Origin: Microbacterium flavum
GTDB taxonomy: Bacteria; Actinomycetota; Actinomycetes; Actinomycetales; Microbacteriaceae
DNA length: 64,000 nucleotides
Direction of reading: 5' to 3'
NCBI RefSeq assembly: GCF_018717645.1
Contig: NZ_JAFLHG010000011.1
Location: 62,001 to 126,000 of the forward strand
The number at the start of each line of letters is the position of its first letter. Within the stretch, counting starts at the first letter, position 1. Made by a program: the position numbers and the translations under genes. Shown piece by piece: positions 49,680 through 57,487 of this stretch. The notes under the pieces were generated by a model. That model did no database searches. It was not told the origin of the DNA and worked only from the letters and a program-made list of their open reading frames with translations.

Positions 49680-50951
49680 ATGGGGCGTGGCGACGGCAGC
49701 GGACGGAGGGTGTCCGCGCCGGATGCCGACGATGCGGGAACTCGGATCCTCCACGTCGACATGGACGCGTTCTACGCATCGGTCGAGGTGCTCGATGATC
49801 CGACTCTCGCGGGCACGGCATTGATCGTGGGCGGGATGGAGGGCCGAGGTGTCGTGTCCAGCGCGTCCTACGAGGCCCGCCGCTACGGAGTTCGGTCGGC
49901 GATGAACGTCGCGCAGGCCCTGCGCCTGTGCCCGCACGCGATCGTGGTGCCGCCGCATTTCGAGCGGTACAGCGCCCTCTCCCGGCAGGTGATGGGCATC
50001 TTCCACGAGATCACGCCTCTGGTCGAGCCGCTCTCGATCGACGAAGCCTTCCTCGATGTCTCCGGCGCCGGGCGCCTCTGGGGGAGCCCCGGGACGATCG
50101 CACGGGCGCTCCGTGCGCGGGTGCGGGAGGAGACCGGGCTCGTCTGCAGCATCGGGGTCGCGGCGACCAAGCACGTCGCCAAGATCGCGTCGACCCTGTC
50201 CAAGCCGGACGGGCTACTCATCGTCAGCGGGCAGGAGACGAGCACCTTCCTCGCCGCGCTGCCGGTGCGAGCGCTGTGGGGGATCGGGCCGAAGGCGGCT
50301 GAGGCGCTGGAAGCGCGCGGCATCCGGCTCGTGTCCGACATCCTCGCTTCGCCTCGGGCGGTCATCGAGCGGGCGCTCGGCCGCGCGGGCGGCGCGCGGA
50401 TCTGGCAGCTCGCGCAGGGGCTCGACGCGCGCGAAGTGGAGACCGAGCGCACGGAGAAGAGCGTCGGCCACGAGGAGACCTTCCTCGAAGACGTCACCGA
50501 TCCGGCGCTGCTGCGCAGCGAGCTGCGTCGCCTCTCCGACCGCGTGGCAGGCCGCCTGCGGGCAGGGGGTTGGGAGGCTCGAGGGATCGCGCTGAAGCTG
50601 CGGTATGCCGACTTCACGACACTCTCCCGTTCGACGACGCTCGCCGAGCCCACCGACGTCGGCCAACGGATCGGAGAGAGGGCGATCGCCCTGTTCGACG
50701 ACGTCGAGCTGGCCCAGCCGGTCCGCCTCATCGGGGTCCGCGCCGAGCGGCTCGCGCCCGGGGGCGCCGCCCTCGCTGCGCTCTGGGACGACGACGAGGA
50801 CTGGCGTCGCATCGACGCGGCCCTCGACGGCGCCCGCGAACGGTTCGGCGGAGGCGCGGTCACCCGCGCGAGCATCCTCGGGCCGCGCCGCGATGTGAAT
50901 GCGCTGCCGACGAATCCGCGCCTGCCCCGCGAGGGCCCTCCGTCGCGGTAG
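49680..50951 (+). CDS. dinB: DNA polymerase IV (Y family)
   Basis: DinB copies across damaged bases. The 423-residue protein has catalytic acids D27 (HVDMDAFYASVE), D121 and E122 (SIDEAFLD), the palm-thumb segment SIGVAATKHVAKIAS and a little-finger domain. The C-terminal tail lacks an obvious beta-clamp motif, so clamp binding may be weak. The first 20 residues are low-complexity and unconserved. No SOS operator is seen. Confidence 0.94.
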   Translation: MGRGDGSGRRVSAPDADDAGTRILHVDMDAFYASVEVLDDPTLAGTALIVGGMEGRGVVSSASYEARRYGVRSAMNVAQALRLCPHAIVVPPHFERYSALSRQVMGIFHEITPLVEPLSIDEAFLDVSGAGRLWGSPGTIARALRARVREETGLVCSIGVAATKHVAKIASTLSKPDGLLIVSGQETSTFLAALPVRALWGIGPKAAEALEARGIRLVSDILASPRAVIERALGRAGGARIWQLAQGLDAREVETERTEKSVGHEETFLEDVTDPALLRSELRRLSDRVAGRLRAGGWEARGIALKLRYADFTTLSRSTTLAEPTDVGQRIGERAIALFDDVELAQPVRLIGVRAERLAPGGAALAALWDDDEDWRRIDAALDGARERFGGGAVTRASILGPRRDVNALPTNPRLPREGPPSR

Positions 50952-50965
50952 GGGTGCGCAGCGGC

Positions 50966-50971
50966 TACGGT
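50966..50971 (+). promoter_or_regulatory. -10 box for the GerW-like gene
   Basis: TACGGT ends 6 nt before the ATG. Confidence 0.45.
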
Positions 50972-50977
50972 TGACGC

Positions 50978-51301
50978 ATGCCCAACCTCGCACTGGAACT
51001 CGGCAAGCAGACCTCGGCGCTCGGCGTCACCAGCGTCTACGGCGAACAGCAGGACGTCGACGGCGTTCGCCTCGTCCCGGTCGCCCTCACCTGGTCGGGC
51101 TTCGGCGCGGGGGAGGACACGGCGGGTGGCGGAAGCGGCGGAGGCGGCGGCGGTGTCGCGATCCCCGTCGGTGCGTACCTCCGGAAGGGCGACGACCTGA
51201 GGTTCGAACCCAATGTGATCTCGCTCCTCGCCGTCGGCATCCCCTTCGTGTGGGTCGCCGGTCGCGCGCTCAGTCGCGTGATCCGTGCGCTCAAGCGCTG
51301 A
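50978..51301 (+). CDS. GerW/YtfJ-family protein
   Basis: This 107-residue protein resembles the GerW (YtfJ) family, whose Bacillus member is a spore germination protein. The family pattern is present: VYGEQQDVDGVRLVPVA, a Gly/Ser loop rich in glycine at about 48-60, then a hydrophobic C-terminal segment (about 82-97) that could be a membrane anchor. The host appears non-sporulating, so the role must differ. Its end overlaps the next gene by 17 nt. Confidence 0.8.
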   Translation: MPNLALELGKQTSALGVTSVYGEQQDVDGVRLVPVALTWSGFGAGEDTAGGGSGGGGGGVAIPVGAYLRKGDDLRFEPNVISLLAVGIPFVWVAGRALSRVIRALKR

Positions 51302-51860
51302 CGGATTCGACCGCGCCATCGCGGAGGCCGTGCGCCGCATCACGGATGCGACGGCGGAGGTTCCGACGGGGATCGTCCCGATCATCCTGATCGACGGGCG
51401 CTCCGGTTCGGGCAAGACGACACTCGCGGGGGCTGTGCGCGCGGCGTGGCCTGGCGAGATGAGCGTCGTCGCTCTCGACGACATCTACCCGGGATGGGGC
51501 GGCTTGGCCGAGGGAGCTGCCACGGCTCGCACCGCTGTCCTCGAACCGATCGCCGCAGGCCGGGATGCCCACTGGCGGAGGTGGGATTGGGCGTCGGGGG
51601 AGCCCGGAACGCCGATGACGACGCCGGCGGGCACCCCGCTCATCATCGAGGGGTGCGGAGCGCTCACCGCGGAGTCCGCGGCGCTTGCGCCGATCCGCGT
51701 GTGGATCGAATCCCCCGCGCAGGAGCGACGCCGACGTGCGCTCGCGCGTGACGGCGAGACGTTCCGTCCGCACTGGGAGATGTGGGCGGCTCAGGAGGTC
51801 CGGCACATCGCGGCAGACGACCCGATCGCGCACGCGACGATCCACGCCGAGGTGCCCTGA
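51285..51860 (+). CDS. P-loop ATP-binding protein, uridine-kinase-like
   Basis: This 191-residue cytoplasmic protein has a Walker A motif GRSGSGKTT near residue 38, a DDIYPGW segment, and a C-terminal RWDW...EGCG pattern like small-molecule kinases of the uridine kinase group. The substrate is unknown. The start GTG overlaps the preceding gene by 17 nt; a GTG 15 codons later is an alternative. It converges with the DUF2017 gene. Confidence 0.8.
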   Translation: MRSSADGFDRAIAEAVRRITDATAEVPTGIVPIILIDGRSGSGKTTLAGAVRAAWPGEMSVVALDDIYPGWGGLAEGAATARTAVLEPIAAGRDAHWRRWDWASGEPGTPMTTPAGTPLIIEGCGALTAESAALAPIRVWIESPAQERRRRALARDGETFRPHWEMWAAQEVRHIAADDPIAHATIHAEVP

Positions 51861-51873
51861 CGCACCGCGGCGT

Positions 51874-52365
51874 TCAGCCCTCCATCGCGTCGAGCAGCCC
51901 CTCGAGCCGGTACCCCAGCCAGGTGTAGATGCCGAACCTCGGGTGCGAGAGATCGTCGGTGTCGTCGTGGATGCCGAGGCGAACGGCGAGGACCAGGCGG
52001 ATCGCGGTGATGGTGCGCAGCCACGCATCCACCTGCGCGTCGTCCAGGGAGATCACCTGCATCGCCGTCGCATCACGGTCCTCGAGGTCCGATACGCGCT
52101 CAGCGGCGCCGGCGTCACGAAGGGTGCGCGCCACCTCCGCGCCCTCGGCGCGGCGCCGCTCGAGGAGATCACTCTGGGTGAATCGACGGAACTCGGCTGC
52201 GGCATCGGCATCGTCGCGGTACGCGTCGGGCACGAGTCGCGCGATCGCCGGGTCGCCGCCGACGTCGGAGGGATCGGTGTCCGTGAGGAGCTCGACGAAC
52301 TGCGCGACGATGTCCGCGAGATGAGCCGCTTCGAGCGCCGAGATCTCGATGACGACGCCGCTCAT
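51874..52365 (-). CDS. DUF2017 family protein
   Basis: This 163-residue acidic protein belongs to an actinobacterial family of unknown function that regularly follows clpS, as here. It is mainly helical, without a membrane segment or catalytic motif. The ATG overlaps the clpS stop by 4 nt (ATGA). Constant linkage suggests a role near ClpS-ClpP proteolysis, but that is inference only. Confidence 0.87.
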   Translation of the reverse strand: MSGVVIEISALEAAHLADIVAQFVELLTDTDPSDVGGDPAIARLVPDAYRDDADAAAEFRRFTQSDLLERRRAEGAEVARTLRDAGAAERVSDLEDRDATAMQVISLDDAQVDAWLRTITAIRLVLAVRLGIHDDTDDLSHPRFGIYTWLGYRLEGLLDAMEG

Positions 52366-52661
52366 GCACCACCCCCACGGACCGTCGCCCACAACCCGAA
52401 GTCGTGCATGGCCTGCACGTGGAGTTCCATCTGCTCGCGTGCGCCCTCCGCGACGACGGCATGGCCGTCGTGATGAACGGCCAGCATGAGGTGCTCGGCG
52501 CGCTCCCGGGTATAGCCGAAGTACGTGCGGAACACGTGGGTGACGTAGCTCATGAGATTGACCGGGTCATTCCACACGACGGTCTGCCACGGTCCGGATA
52601 TGCTGGTCGCCTCGTTCAGGTCGATCTCGTCGAGCGGGATCGTGGCGACCGTGGTCCTCAT
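52362..52661 (-). CDS. clpS: ATP-dependent Clp protease adaptor ClpS
   Basis: ClpS delivers N-degron substrates to ClpA/ClpC-ClpP. The 99-residue protein has the substrate pocket VVWNDPVNLMSYVTHVF and the HHDGHAVVAEG segment typical of the family. The N-terminal extension needed to engage the ATPase is about 25 residues. The ATG overlaps the upstream zincin stop by one base (TGATG). Confidence 0.95.
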   Translation of the reverse strand: MRTTVATIPLDEIDLNEATSISGPWQTVVWNDPVNLMSYVTHVFRTYFGYTRERAEHLMLAVHHDGHAVVAEGAREQMELHVQAMHDFGLWATVRGGGA

Positions 52662-53017
52662 CACGCCCAACCCAGATCATGGAGTCGGTCGTCGTCGATG
52701 CCGTAGAAATGCGCGATCTCGTGCACAAGCGTCGTGTGGACCTCGTCGCGGAGCCCGTCGAGGTCCTCGCAGGCGTGCAGGTGCGGTTCCCGGTAGACGA
52801 TGATCCGGTCGGGGAGCTCGCCGATGCCGTAGCGATCGCGTTCGGTCAGGGCGAGACCGTCGTACAGTCCCAGCAGGTCGAGGGAACCGTCCTCCGGGCG
52901 GTCCTCGATGACGAAGACGACGTTGTCGAGCCCGGAGACCATCTCTTCGGGCAGAGCGTCGAGCTCATCACTGACGAGCGCATCGAACGCGTCGGCATCC
53001 AACTCGATCACAGACAT
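52661..53017 (-). CDS. Minimal zincin-type metallopeptidase family protein
   Basis: This 118-residue cytoplasmic protein contains HEIAHFYGIDDDRLHDLGW, a zinc-binding HExxHxxGxxD motif. Its small single-domain fold matches the family often called metallopeptidase or possibly-protease in actinobacteria and proteobacteria. Substrate is unknown. It starts 19 nt after tRNA-His and heads a run of overlapping genes with clpS and DUF2017. GGGAG directly precedes the ATG. Confidence 0.88.
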   Translation of the reverse strand: MSVIELDADAFDALVSDELDALPEEMVSGLDNVVFVIEDRPEDGSLDLLGLYDGLALTERDRYGIGELPDRIIVYREPHLHACEDLDGLRDEVHTTLVHEIAHFYGIDDDRLHDLGWA

Positions 53018-53036
53018 CTCCCGTCAGGGGAGGACA

Positions 53037-53113
53037 TGGGGTGGCTAACGGGACTTGAACCCGCGACCCCCGCGACCACAACGCGGTGCTCTACCAACTG
53101 AGCTATAGCCACC
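53037..53113 (-). tRNA. tRNA-His (GTG anticodon)
   Basis: The cloverleaf folds with acceptor GTGGCTA paired to TAGCCAC, a standard D arm, anticodon loop TTGTGGT and T-loop GTTCAAGTC. C73 and an encoded G at -1 are histidine identity elements. The 3' CCA is encoded (53037-53039). Confidence 0.97.
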
Positions 53114-53117
53114 ATGC

Positions 53118-53131
53118 GCCCGTTTCCGGGC
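53118..53131 (-). other. GNRA-type hairpin between orn and tRNA-His
   Basis: On the minus strand GCCCG, a GAAA tetraloop and CGGGC form a perfect 5-bp hairpin 4 nt before tRNA-His. It could be a processing signal or a weak terminator for orn. Confidence 0.4.
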
Positions 53132-53140
53132 AACCAGACG

Positions 53141-53146
53141 ATTGTA
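53141..53146 (-). promoter_or_regulatory. -10 box for tRNA-His
   Basis: TACAAT on the minus strand is the closest match to the sigma-70 consensus in the window and lies 27 nt before the tRNA. It abuts the 3' end of orn. Confidence 0.6.
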
Positions 53147-53770
53147 TTACACACTCGGGGCATACGATGACACAGCCGATGCGGCGGCATCACGCGCCTG
53201 GTCGGTCGATGGTCCCGGCCCGGGGACGAAGACCGCCTGACGGTAGTACGCGAGTTCGCGGATGGACTCTCGGATGTCCGCCAGGGCGCGGTGCCCGCCG
53301 TCCTTCGCGGGCGCGTTGAAGTAGGCGCGCGGGTACCACCGACGGGACAGCTCCTTGACGCTCGAGACGTCGACGTTCCGGTAATGCAGCCAGCGGTCCA
53401 CGCGCGGCATGTATTTCGCGAGGAACATCCGGTCGGTCCCGATCGTGTTGCCGGCGAGCGGTGCCTTCCCCTCCGGAACGAAGCGCTGGATGTACTCGAG
53501 CGCCTCGAACTCCGCCTCGCCGAGCGTCACACCGTGCGGGATCTCCGCGAGCAGACCCGACGATTCATGCATGTTCGTGACGAACTCGTTCATGTGGTCG
53601 AGCGCCGACTGATCGGGCTTGATGACGACAGCGAAGCCCGGGTCGAGGACCTTGAGGTCGAAATCCGTGATGACGATCGCGATCTCCACCAGCTCGTCGA
53701 TCTCCAGATCGAGCCCTGTCATCTCGCAGTCGATCCAGACGAGGCGGTCGTTCTCCGCGGCATTCACCAT
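53147..53770 (-). CDS. orn: Oligoribonuclease
   Basis: Orn degrades 2-5 nt RNAs and pGpG. The 207-residue DEDDh exonuclease has the WIDCEMTGLD first site, the central NTIGTDRMF segment and the HRALADI third site. Of two nearby ATGs, the inner one (53770) lies 7 nt after a TAGGAT box that overlaps the outer ATG, so the inner start is preferred; the outer (53779) adds three residues. The orn/tRNA-His neighbourhood is common in actinobacteria. Confidence 0.95.
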   Translation of the reverse strand: MVNAAENDRLVWIDCEMTGLDLEIDELVEIAIVITDFDLKVLDPGFAVVIKPDQSALDHMNEFVTNMHESSGLLAEIPHGVTLGEAEFEALEYIQRFVPEGKAPLAGNTIGTDRMFLAKYMPRVDRWLHYRNVDVSSVKELSRRWYPRAYFNAPAKDGGHRALADIRESIRELAYYRQAVFVPGPGPSTDQARDAAASAVSSYAPSV

Positions 53771-53777
53771 GTGATTC

Positions 53778-53783
53778 ATCCTA
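53778..53783 (-). promoter_or_regulatory. -10 box for orn
   Basis: TAGGAT (minus strand) ends 7 nt before the inner ATG. Confidence 0.5.
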
Positions 53784-53816
53784 ACGAGGCCGCCCGACAT
53801 CCCCGGCGGCTCCCGC

Positions 53817-53822
53817 TACGCT
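53817..53822 (+). promoter_or_regulatory. -10 box for tRNA-Arg
   Basis: TACGCT ends 8 nt before the mature 5' end, so transcription would start at or near the first tRNA base. Confidence 0.5.
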
Positions 53823-53830
53823 GGATGGGC

Positions 53831-53905
53831 GCCTCCGTAGCTCAGTGGAAGAGCGACGGCCTTCTAATCCGTGGGTCGCAGGTTCGAATCCTGCCGGGGG
53901 CACCA
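53831..53905 (+). tRNA. tRNA-Arg (TCT anticodon)
   Basis: Acceptor GCCTCCG pairs with CGGGGGC (one G-T pair). The anticodon loop is CTTCTAA, reading AGA, and the T-loop is GTTCGAATC. CCA is encoded. AGA is a rare codon in this GC-rich genome. Confidence 0.97.
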
Positions 53906-54006
53906 CGTGTGCGACGTCGGGTGACCCCGGGTGACGCCGGGGCGGTCGGCATCTTCCCTCGAACGGCCGCGAGGCGTACGGTCGGTTCCGACGAGAGGAG
54001 TCACCG

Positions 54007-54216
54007 ATGAGCACCACTTCGTCCACCCTGTGGGTCGCCTACGGCGCCGAGGGGAGTGTCGTCGGCACCGTCCGGCGGGATGGCGACGGCTACACGGCCA
54101 CCATCGCCGGCGCCGATGCAAGCCTCGGCACGTACCCCACCATGGAGATCGCCAAGGGCGCGTTGCACGGGCATCTTCCGCCGGGATCCGACTGGCCGCG
54201 CTTCGTCGAGCACTGA
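54007..54216 (+). CDS. Small protein, function unknown
   Basis: This 69-residue protein has a good AGAGGAG site 6 nt before the ATG and normal codon bias, so it is probably real. It has no membrane segment; residues about 8-55 suggest a small beta sheet (LWVAYGAEGSVVGTVRR). I do not recognise the family. A hairpin without T-run (54227-54254) follows before the convergent yczE gene. Confidence 0.7.
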   Translation: MSTTSSTLWVAYGAEGSVVGTVRRDGDGYTATIAGADASLGTYPTMEIAKGALHGHLPPGSDWPRFVEH

Positions 54217-54226
54217 GCTCGCGGGC

Positions 54227-54254
54227 TCGCCGCGCCGGGTTTCCGACGCGGCGA
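54227..54254. terminator. Possible hairpin terminator between convergent genes
   Basis: TCGCCGCG and CGCGGCGA form an 8-bp stem with a 12-nt loop; there is no T-run. Confidence 0.4.
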
Positions 54255-54292
54255 CCGCTCCGCAGGTGGCGTGCGCGGATCGCTGACGCGCG

Positions 54293-54937
54293 TCAGTGTG
54301 CGGCGGACGTCGTGGGCCGGGCGGCCGCTGACTCTTCGATGCGGCCGGACGGCCCCTGCGGGCGGCGGCGGCGATCGAAGAGCGGGAGCGCACGGTGCAC
54401 GAGGGGTCCGATGCCGGCGGCGAAGAGGACCGTCCCCAGGCCGACGGTCCCGCCCAGCAGCCACCCGAGGAGCAGCACCGTCGCCTCCACACCGAACCGC
54501 GCGGCCCAGACGGGGATCGCGAAGCGTGCGTGCAGGCCGGTCATCAATCCGTCGCGGGGTCCGGATCCGAATCCCGCGCCGATGTACAGGCCCGAGGCGA
54601 CAGCCACGAGCACCATGCCTGCGAGGAACACGACCACCTGGAGTGCGAAGCCGTGCACGAGGGGGGTGACTGCGAGGGTGAGCTGCATGCTCGTGCCGAC
54701 GAGCAGGATGTTCGCGATGGTCCCGAGCCCGGGGCGCTGCCGGAGGGGGATCCACAGCAGGAGGACGAGGAAGCCGACGATATTGGCCACCCAGCCGATG
54801 CCGATGCCGGTCTGTCGAGAGATGCCCTGGGCGAGAACCGTCCACGGGTCGAGCCCGATATCGGCGCGCACCATGATTCCGCACCCTGCTCCGAAGAGCA
54901 CGAGACCGAGGAAGAGTTGCAGGAGGCGAACGCGCAT
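54293..54937 (-). CDS. yczE: YczE/YitT-family membrane protein
   Basis: This 214-residue protein has five or six membrane helices. The family signature LGLVLFGAGCGIMVRADIGLDPW is near the N-terminus, then GLYIGAGFGSGPRDGLMTGL, as in YczE-like proteins. A charged tail of about 35 residues follows. In many bacteria yczE is divergent from a MocR regulator, as here, and is its target; the transported substrate is not known to me. The ATG is 6 nt after a TAACGT box. Confidence 0.88.
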   Translation of the reverse strand: MRVRLLQLFLGLVLFGAGCGIMVRADIGLDPWTVLAQGISRQTGIGIGWVANIVGFLVLLLWIPLRQRPGLGTIANILLVGTSMQLTLAVTPLVHGFALQVVVFLAGMVLVAVASGLYIGAGFGSGPRDGLMTGLHARFAIPVWAARFGVEATVLLLGWLLGGTVGLGTVLFAAGIGPLVHRALPLFDRRRRPQGPSGRIEESAAARPTTSAAH

Positions 54938-54943
54938 GCACGA

Positions 54944-54949
54944 ACGTTA
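54944..54949 (-). promoter_or_regulatory. -10 box for yczE
   Basis: TAACGT (minus strand) ends 6 nt before the ATG. Confidence 0.5.
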
Positions 54950-54954
54950 GCGCG

Positions 54955-54987
54955 CAATTGGACTGCGGTGCCCATGCCAATTCCACT
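54955..54987. promoter_or_regulatory. Candidate YczR operator: direct repeat between yczE and yczR
   Basis: CAATTGGACT (54955-54964) and CAATTCCACT (54978-54987) match at 8 of 10 bases and are 23 bp apart, about two helical turns. MocR regulators typically bind direct repeats in such divergent intergenic regions. The site overlaps the promoter of each gene. Confidence 0.6.
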
Positions 54988-54992
54988 ATCGT
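54987..54992 (+). promoter_or_regulatory. -10 box for yczR
   Basis: TATCGT ends 6 nt before the ATG and touches the second operator repeat, consistent with autoregulation. Confidence 0.4.
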
Positions 54993-54998
54993 GGACTC

Positions 54999-56414
54999 AT
55001 GGACTCCCGGATCAGCGCCCGCGCCCTGTCCCTCGCCCTGGGCGGGTGGCGCTCCCGCGAACCCGCCTACGAGGCTCTCGCAGACGGCATCCGGCTGCTG
55101 TGCCTGGACGGCCGGATCGCCGCGCGCACCGCCCTGCCGGCCGAGCGCGATCTCGCCGTCACGCTCGGACTCAGTCGCAGCACGGTGGCGACGGCCTACC
55201 GAAGCCTTCGGAACTCCGGTCATATCGCGAGTGTGCGCGGATCCGGGAGCGTGACTTTGCCGGCACGGCGACGGGAGCCCGGGCGCGCCACCGCCGGTGA
55301 CGGAGCGATCGATCTGCAACAGGCAAGCCCCGCGGCGTGGCCGGGACTTGCAGGGATCATGAGCGAGGTGGCCGCGGATGCCGCGTCCCTCCTCGCACGC
55401 GCCGGCTACGATGTGCGCGGGTCGCTCGGCCTGCGAGCAGCGATCGCCGACCGCTACACGGAGCAGGGCCTGCCCACTGATCCCGACGAAGTGATGGTCA
55501 CGACCGGAGCGCAGTCCGCGATCGATCTGCTCGGCCGGTCCTTCCTGCGCCGGGGCGACCGCGCGCTGATCGAGACGCCGACGTATCCGCACGCCGCTGA
55601 GGCCTTACGCAGTGCGGGCGCCCGGCTCGTCGGCGTCCCGGTGTCTCCACAGGCCGGGTGGGATCTGGACCGAGCGGAGCAGGCGTTCGCGCGGACCGCG
55701 CCACGGCTCGCGTACCTCATGCCGCGGTTCCAGAACCCGACCGGCCGCTCGATGGACGCCGCCGAGGAGGACGTCCACGCCCGTGCCGCAGCACGCGCCG
55801 GCACGGTGATCGTCGTGGACGAGACCACCGCAGAGCTGGCGATCGAGACACCGACGGAGCCGCTCGCGTTCGCCGCGCATCCCGTCGTCCGCGTGGGGTC
55901 GTTGGGGAAGACGGTGTGGGGAGGGCTCCGCGTCGGATGGATTCGGGCCGACAGCGAGCTGATCGCCCACCTCGTCGCCGAGCGCCCGCCCCGGGACCTC
56001 GGAACTCCCGAGTTCGAGCAGGCGGTCGCGACGCGTGTGCTCGCGCGGATGCCGGATGTCCTCGCCCAGCGCGCGCAGCTGCTGCGTGAAGGGCGCGATG
56101 CCGTCACTGATGCCGCCCGCGCGCGCCTGCCGCAGTGGCAGATCCCCCGCGTCTCCGGGGGAGTGGCCCTGTGGATCGAACTCGATGCGCCGCTGAGCTC
56201 GGGACTCGTCCTCGCGGCCCGCCGAGAGGGGGTGTATCTCTCGGCGGGCTCGCGTTTCGCGGTCGACGGCGGCCACGATCGACGCCTCCGCATCCCGTTC
56301 ACCGCTCCCGTCGACGATCTCGTGCGCGCGGTCGAGGTGATTGCGCGGGTGTGGCCGGACGTGCGATCCGCGGCTCCGGACCGCGTGGGGGACTTCCTCG
56401 AGACGATGGTGTGA
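54999..56414 (+). CDS. yczR: MocR-family regulator YczR (GntR winged helix plus aminotransferase domain)
   Basis: This 471-residue protein has an N-terminal GntR winged helix (about 20-85, LPAERDLAVTLGLSRSTV) and a class I aminotransferase-like domain (about 105-455). The PLP lysine is K304 (SLGKTVWGGLRVGW). MocR proteins sense PLP or its amino adducts. Divergent pairing with yczE is the hallmark of the YczR subgroup. Enzyme activity is unlikely. A stretch of direct repeats between the genes is the probable operator. Confidence 0.9.
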   Translation: MDSRISARALSLALGGWRSREPAYEALADGIRLLCLDGRIAARTALPAERDLAVTLGLSRSTVATAYRSLRNSGHIASVRGSGSVTLPARRREPGRATAGDGAIDLQQASPAAWPGLAGIMSEVAADAASLLARAGYDVRGSLGLRAAIADRYTEQGLPTDPDEVMVTTGAQSAIDLLGRSFLRRGDRALIETPTYPHAAEALRSAGARLVGVPVSPQAGWDLDRAEQAFARTAPRLAYLMPRFQNPTGRSMDAAEEDVHARAAARAGTVIVVDETTAELAIETPTEPLAFAAHPVVRVGSLGKTVWGGLRVGWIRADSELIAHLVAERPPRDLGTPEFEQAVATRVLARMPDVLAQRAQLLREGRDAVTDAARARLPQWQIPRVSGGVALWIELDAPLSSGLVLAARREGVYLSAGSRFAVDGGHDRRLRIPFTAPVDDLVRAVEVIARVWPDVRSAAPDRVGDFLETMV

Positions 56415-56436
56415 CCTCGGCCCCGCCTTCGGTCAT

Positions 56437-56694
56437 TCAGCGGAGGTATCGCAGGCATTCCACGGCCTCCCGCGGACTCCAGAACGCCCCGACCTCCCGC
56501 ATCCGCGCCGCGGCGAGATCGAATCGCTCGGCATGGAACCTCTCGCCCTGCGAGGTCGCTTCCACGCGCAGGTGGCCGACGACGCGGCCCGTCTGCTCGA
56601 GGACGCGCCATCGACGTGACGAGACGCGGCGAAGGCTGATTCCCCTGATCCCGAGTGCCATCGTGGCGGGCGTTGTGATGTTCGTGAGCGACAT
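56437..56694 (-). CDS. Small protein, function unknown
   Basis: This 85-residue protein is supported by a GGAGG site 7 nt before its ATG and a sensible composition: a hydrophobic start, then RWRVLEQTGRVVGHLRVE and a Trp/Phe-containing end (GAFWSPREAVECLRYL). I do not recognise it. It is divergent from ssb, and the copy of the two-part element lies between the two genes, 70 nt from its start but pointing toward ssb. Longer in-frame readings toward ssb are not coding. Confidence 0.6.
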   Translation of the reverse strand: MSLTNITTPATMALGIRGISLRRVSSRRWRVLEQTGRVVGHLRVEATSQGERFHAERFDLAAARMREVGAFWSPREAVECLRYLR

Positions 56695-56764
56695 GTCGCA
56701 CCTCCGCGATCGAACATAGCTTCGACATCCGACATCGCCGCGACGTGCGTATCCCATCGTGCCC

Positions 56765-56802
56765 TCCCCAGCGGGGCCCACGAACGAAGCATCCACAGAT
56801 CG
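56765..56802 (+). promoter_or_regulatory. Two-part element upstream of ssb
   Basis: TCCCCAGCG (56765-56773), 18 bases, then TCCACAGATCG (56792-56802), identical to the copies before YraN and the M23 gene. The spacers themselves differ, so this is not a recent duplication. It lies 130 nt before the ssb ATG, leaving a longer leader than at the other two sites. Confidence 0.75.
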
Positions 56803-56932
56803 GCCCCTCTGCTCCCTCGGCGGGATCGTGCAGCGCCATCCTGGGGATGCTTCCGGCGTCCGGAAAAGGGCACACGGGCGCCGGGAGCAGCCCACGGATC
56901 CGCCGTCGGGCGTCGACGAAGGGACGGAAGAA

Positions 56933-57487
56933 ATGACAGACACCATCGCGATCACGGGGAACCTCACCTCCGCGCCGGAACGCGTCCCGATCTCGGGGGA
57001 TGTGACCATGGTCAAATTCGGACTGGCGAGCACCGAGCGCCGCTTCGCCGATGGGGGATGGAGCGACGTCCACACGAACTTCTACAACGTCTCCGCCTTC
57101 CGCAAGCTCGCCGAGAACGCGCTGGCCTCGCTCGAACGGGGCCAGCGGGTCATCGTCGTGGGCAAGCTGAAGGTGCGGACGTGGGAGAGCAACGGACGGA
57201 CAGGGACGAGCGTCGATATCGAAGCCTCGAGCATCGGGCCCGACCTGATGTTCGGGGTCGCGACCTTCTCGAGGTCGACGCGGTCGGGCGGTGCGGAAGC
57301 CGTCCGCAGGGAGGCTGAGTCCACAGACGCCGGCGAGTGGGCGGCGCCCGGCACCGTGGCCGGACACGACGCAGACCGTCCCGCCGCCGAACGCACCGGC
57401 GATGAATCCTCCGACGTGCGGCCCGACGGAGAACCGGAGCTGATCGGTGCGAGCGGCTGGGCGGCGCGGGATGAGACACCGTTCTGA
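56933..57487 (+). CDS. ssb: Single-stranded DNA-binding protein
   Basis: This 184-residue protein has an OB fold at residues about 3-105 (TIAITGNLTSAPER, NFYNVSAFRKLAENA) and a variable tail ending in DETPF. That matches the acidic-Phe tip that recruits partner proteins. It is not next to rpsF or rpsR, so it is probably a second, accessory SSB like the competence-linked SsbB forms; the main ssb is expected elsewhere. The element shared with comM/dprA supports this. GGAAG precedes the ATG. Confidence 0.92.
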   Translation: MTDTIAITGNLTSAPERVPISGDVTMVKFGLASTERRFADGGWSDVHTNFYNVSAFRKLAENALASLERGQRVIVVGKLKVRTWESNGRTGTSVDIEASSIGPDLMFGVATFSRSTRSGGAEAVRREAESTDAGEWAAPGTVAGHDADRPAAERTGDESSDVRPDGEPELIGASGWAARDETPF

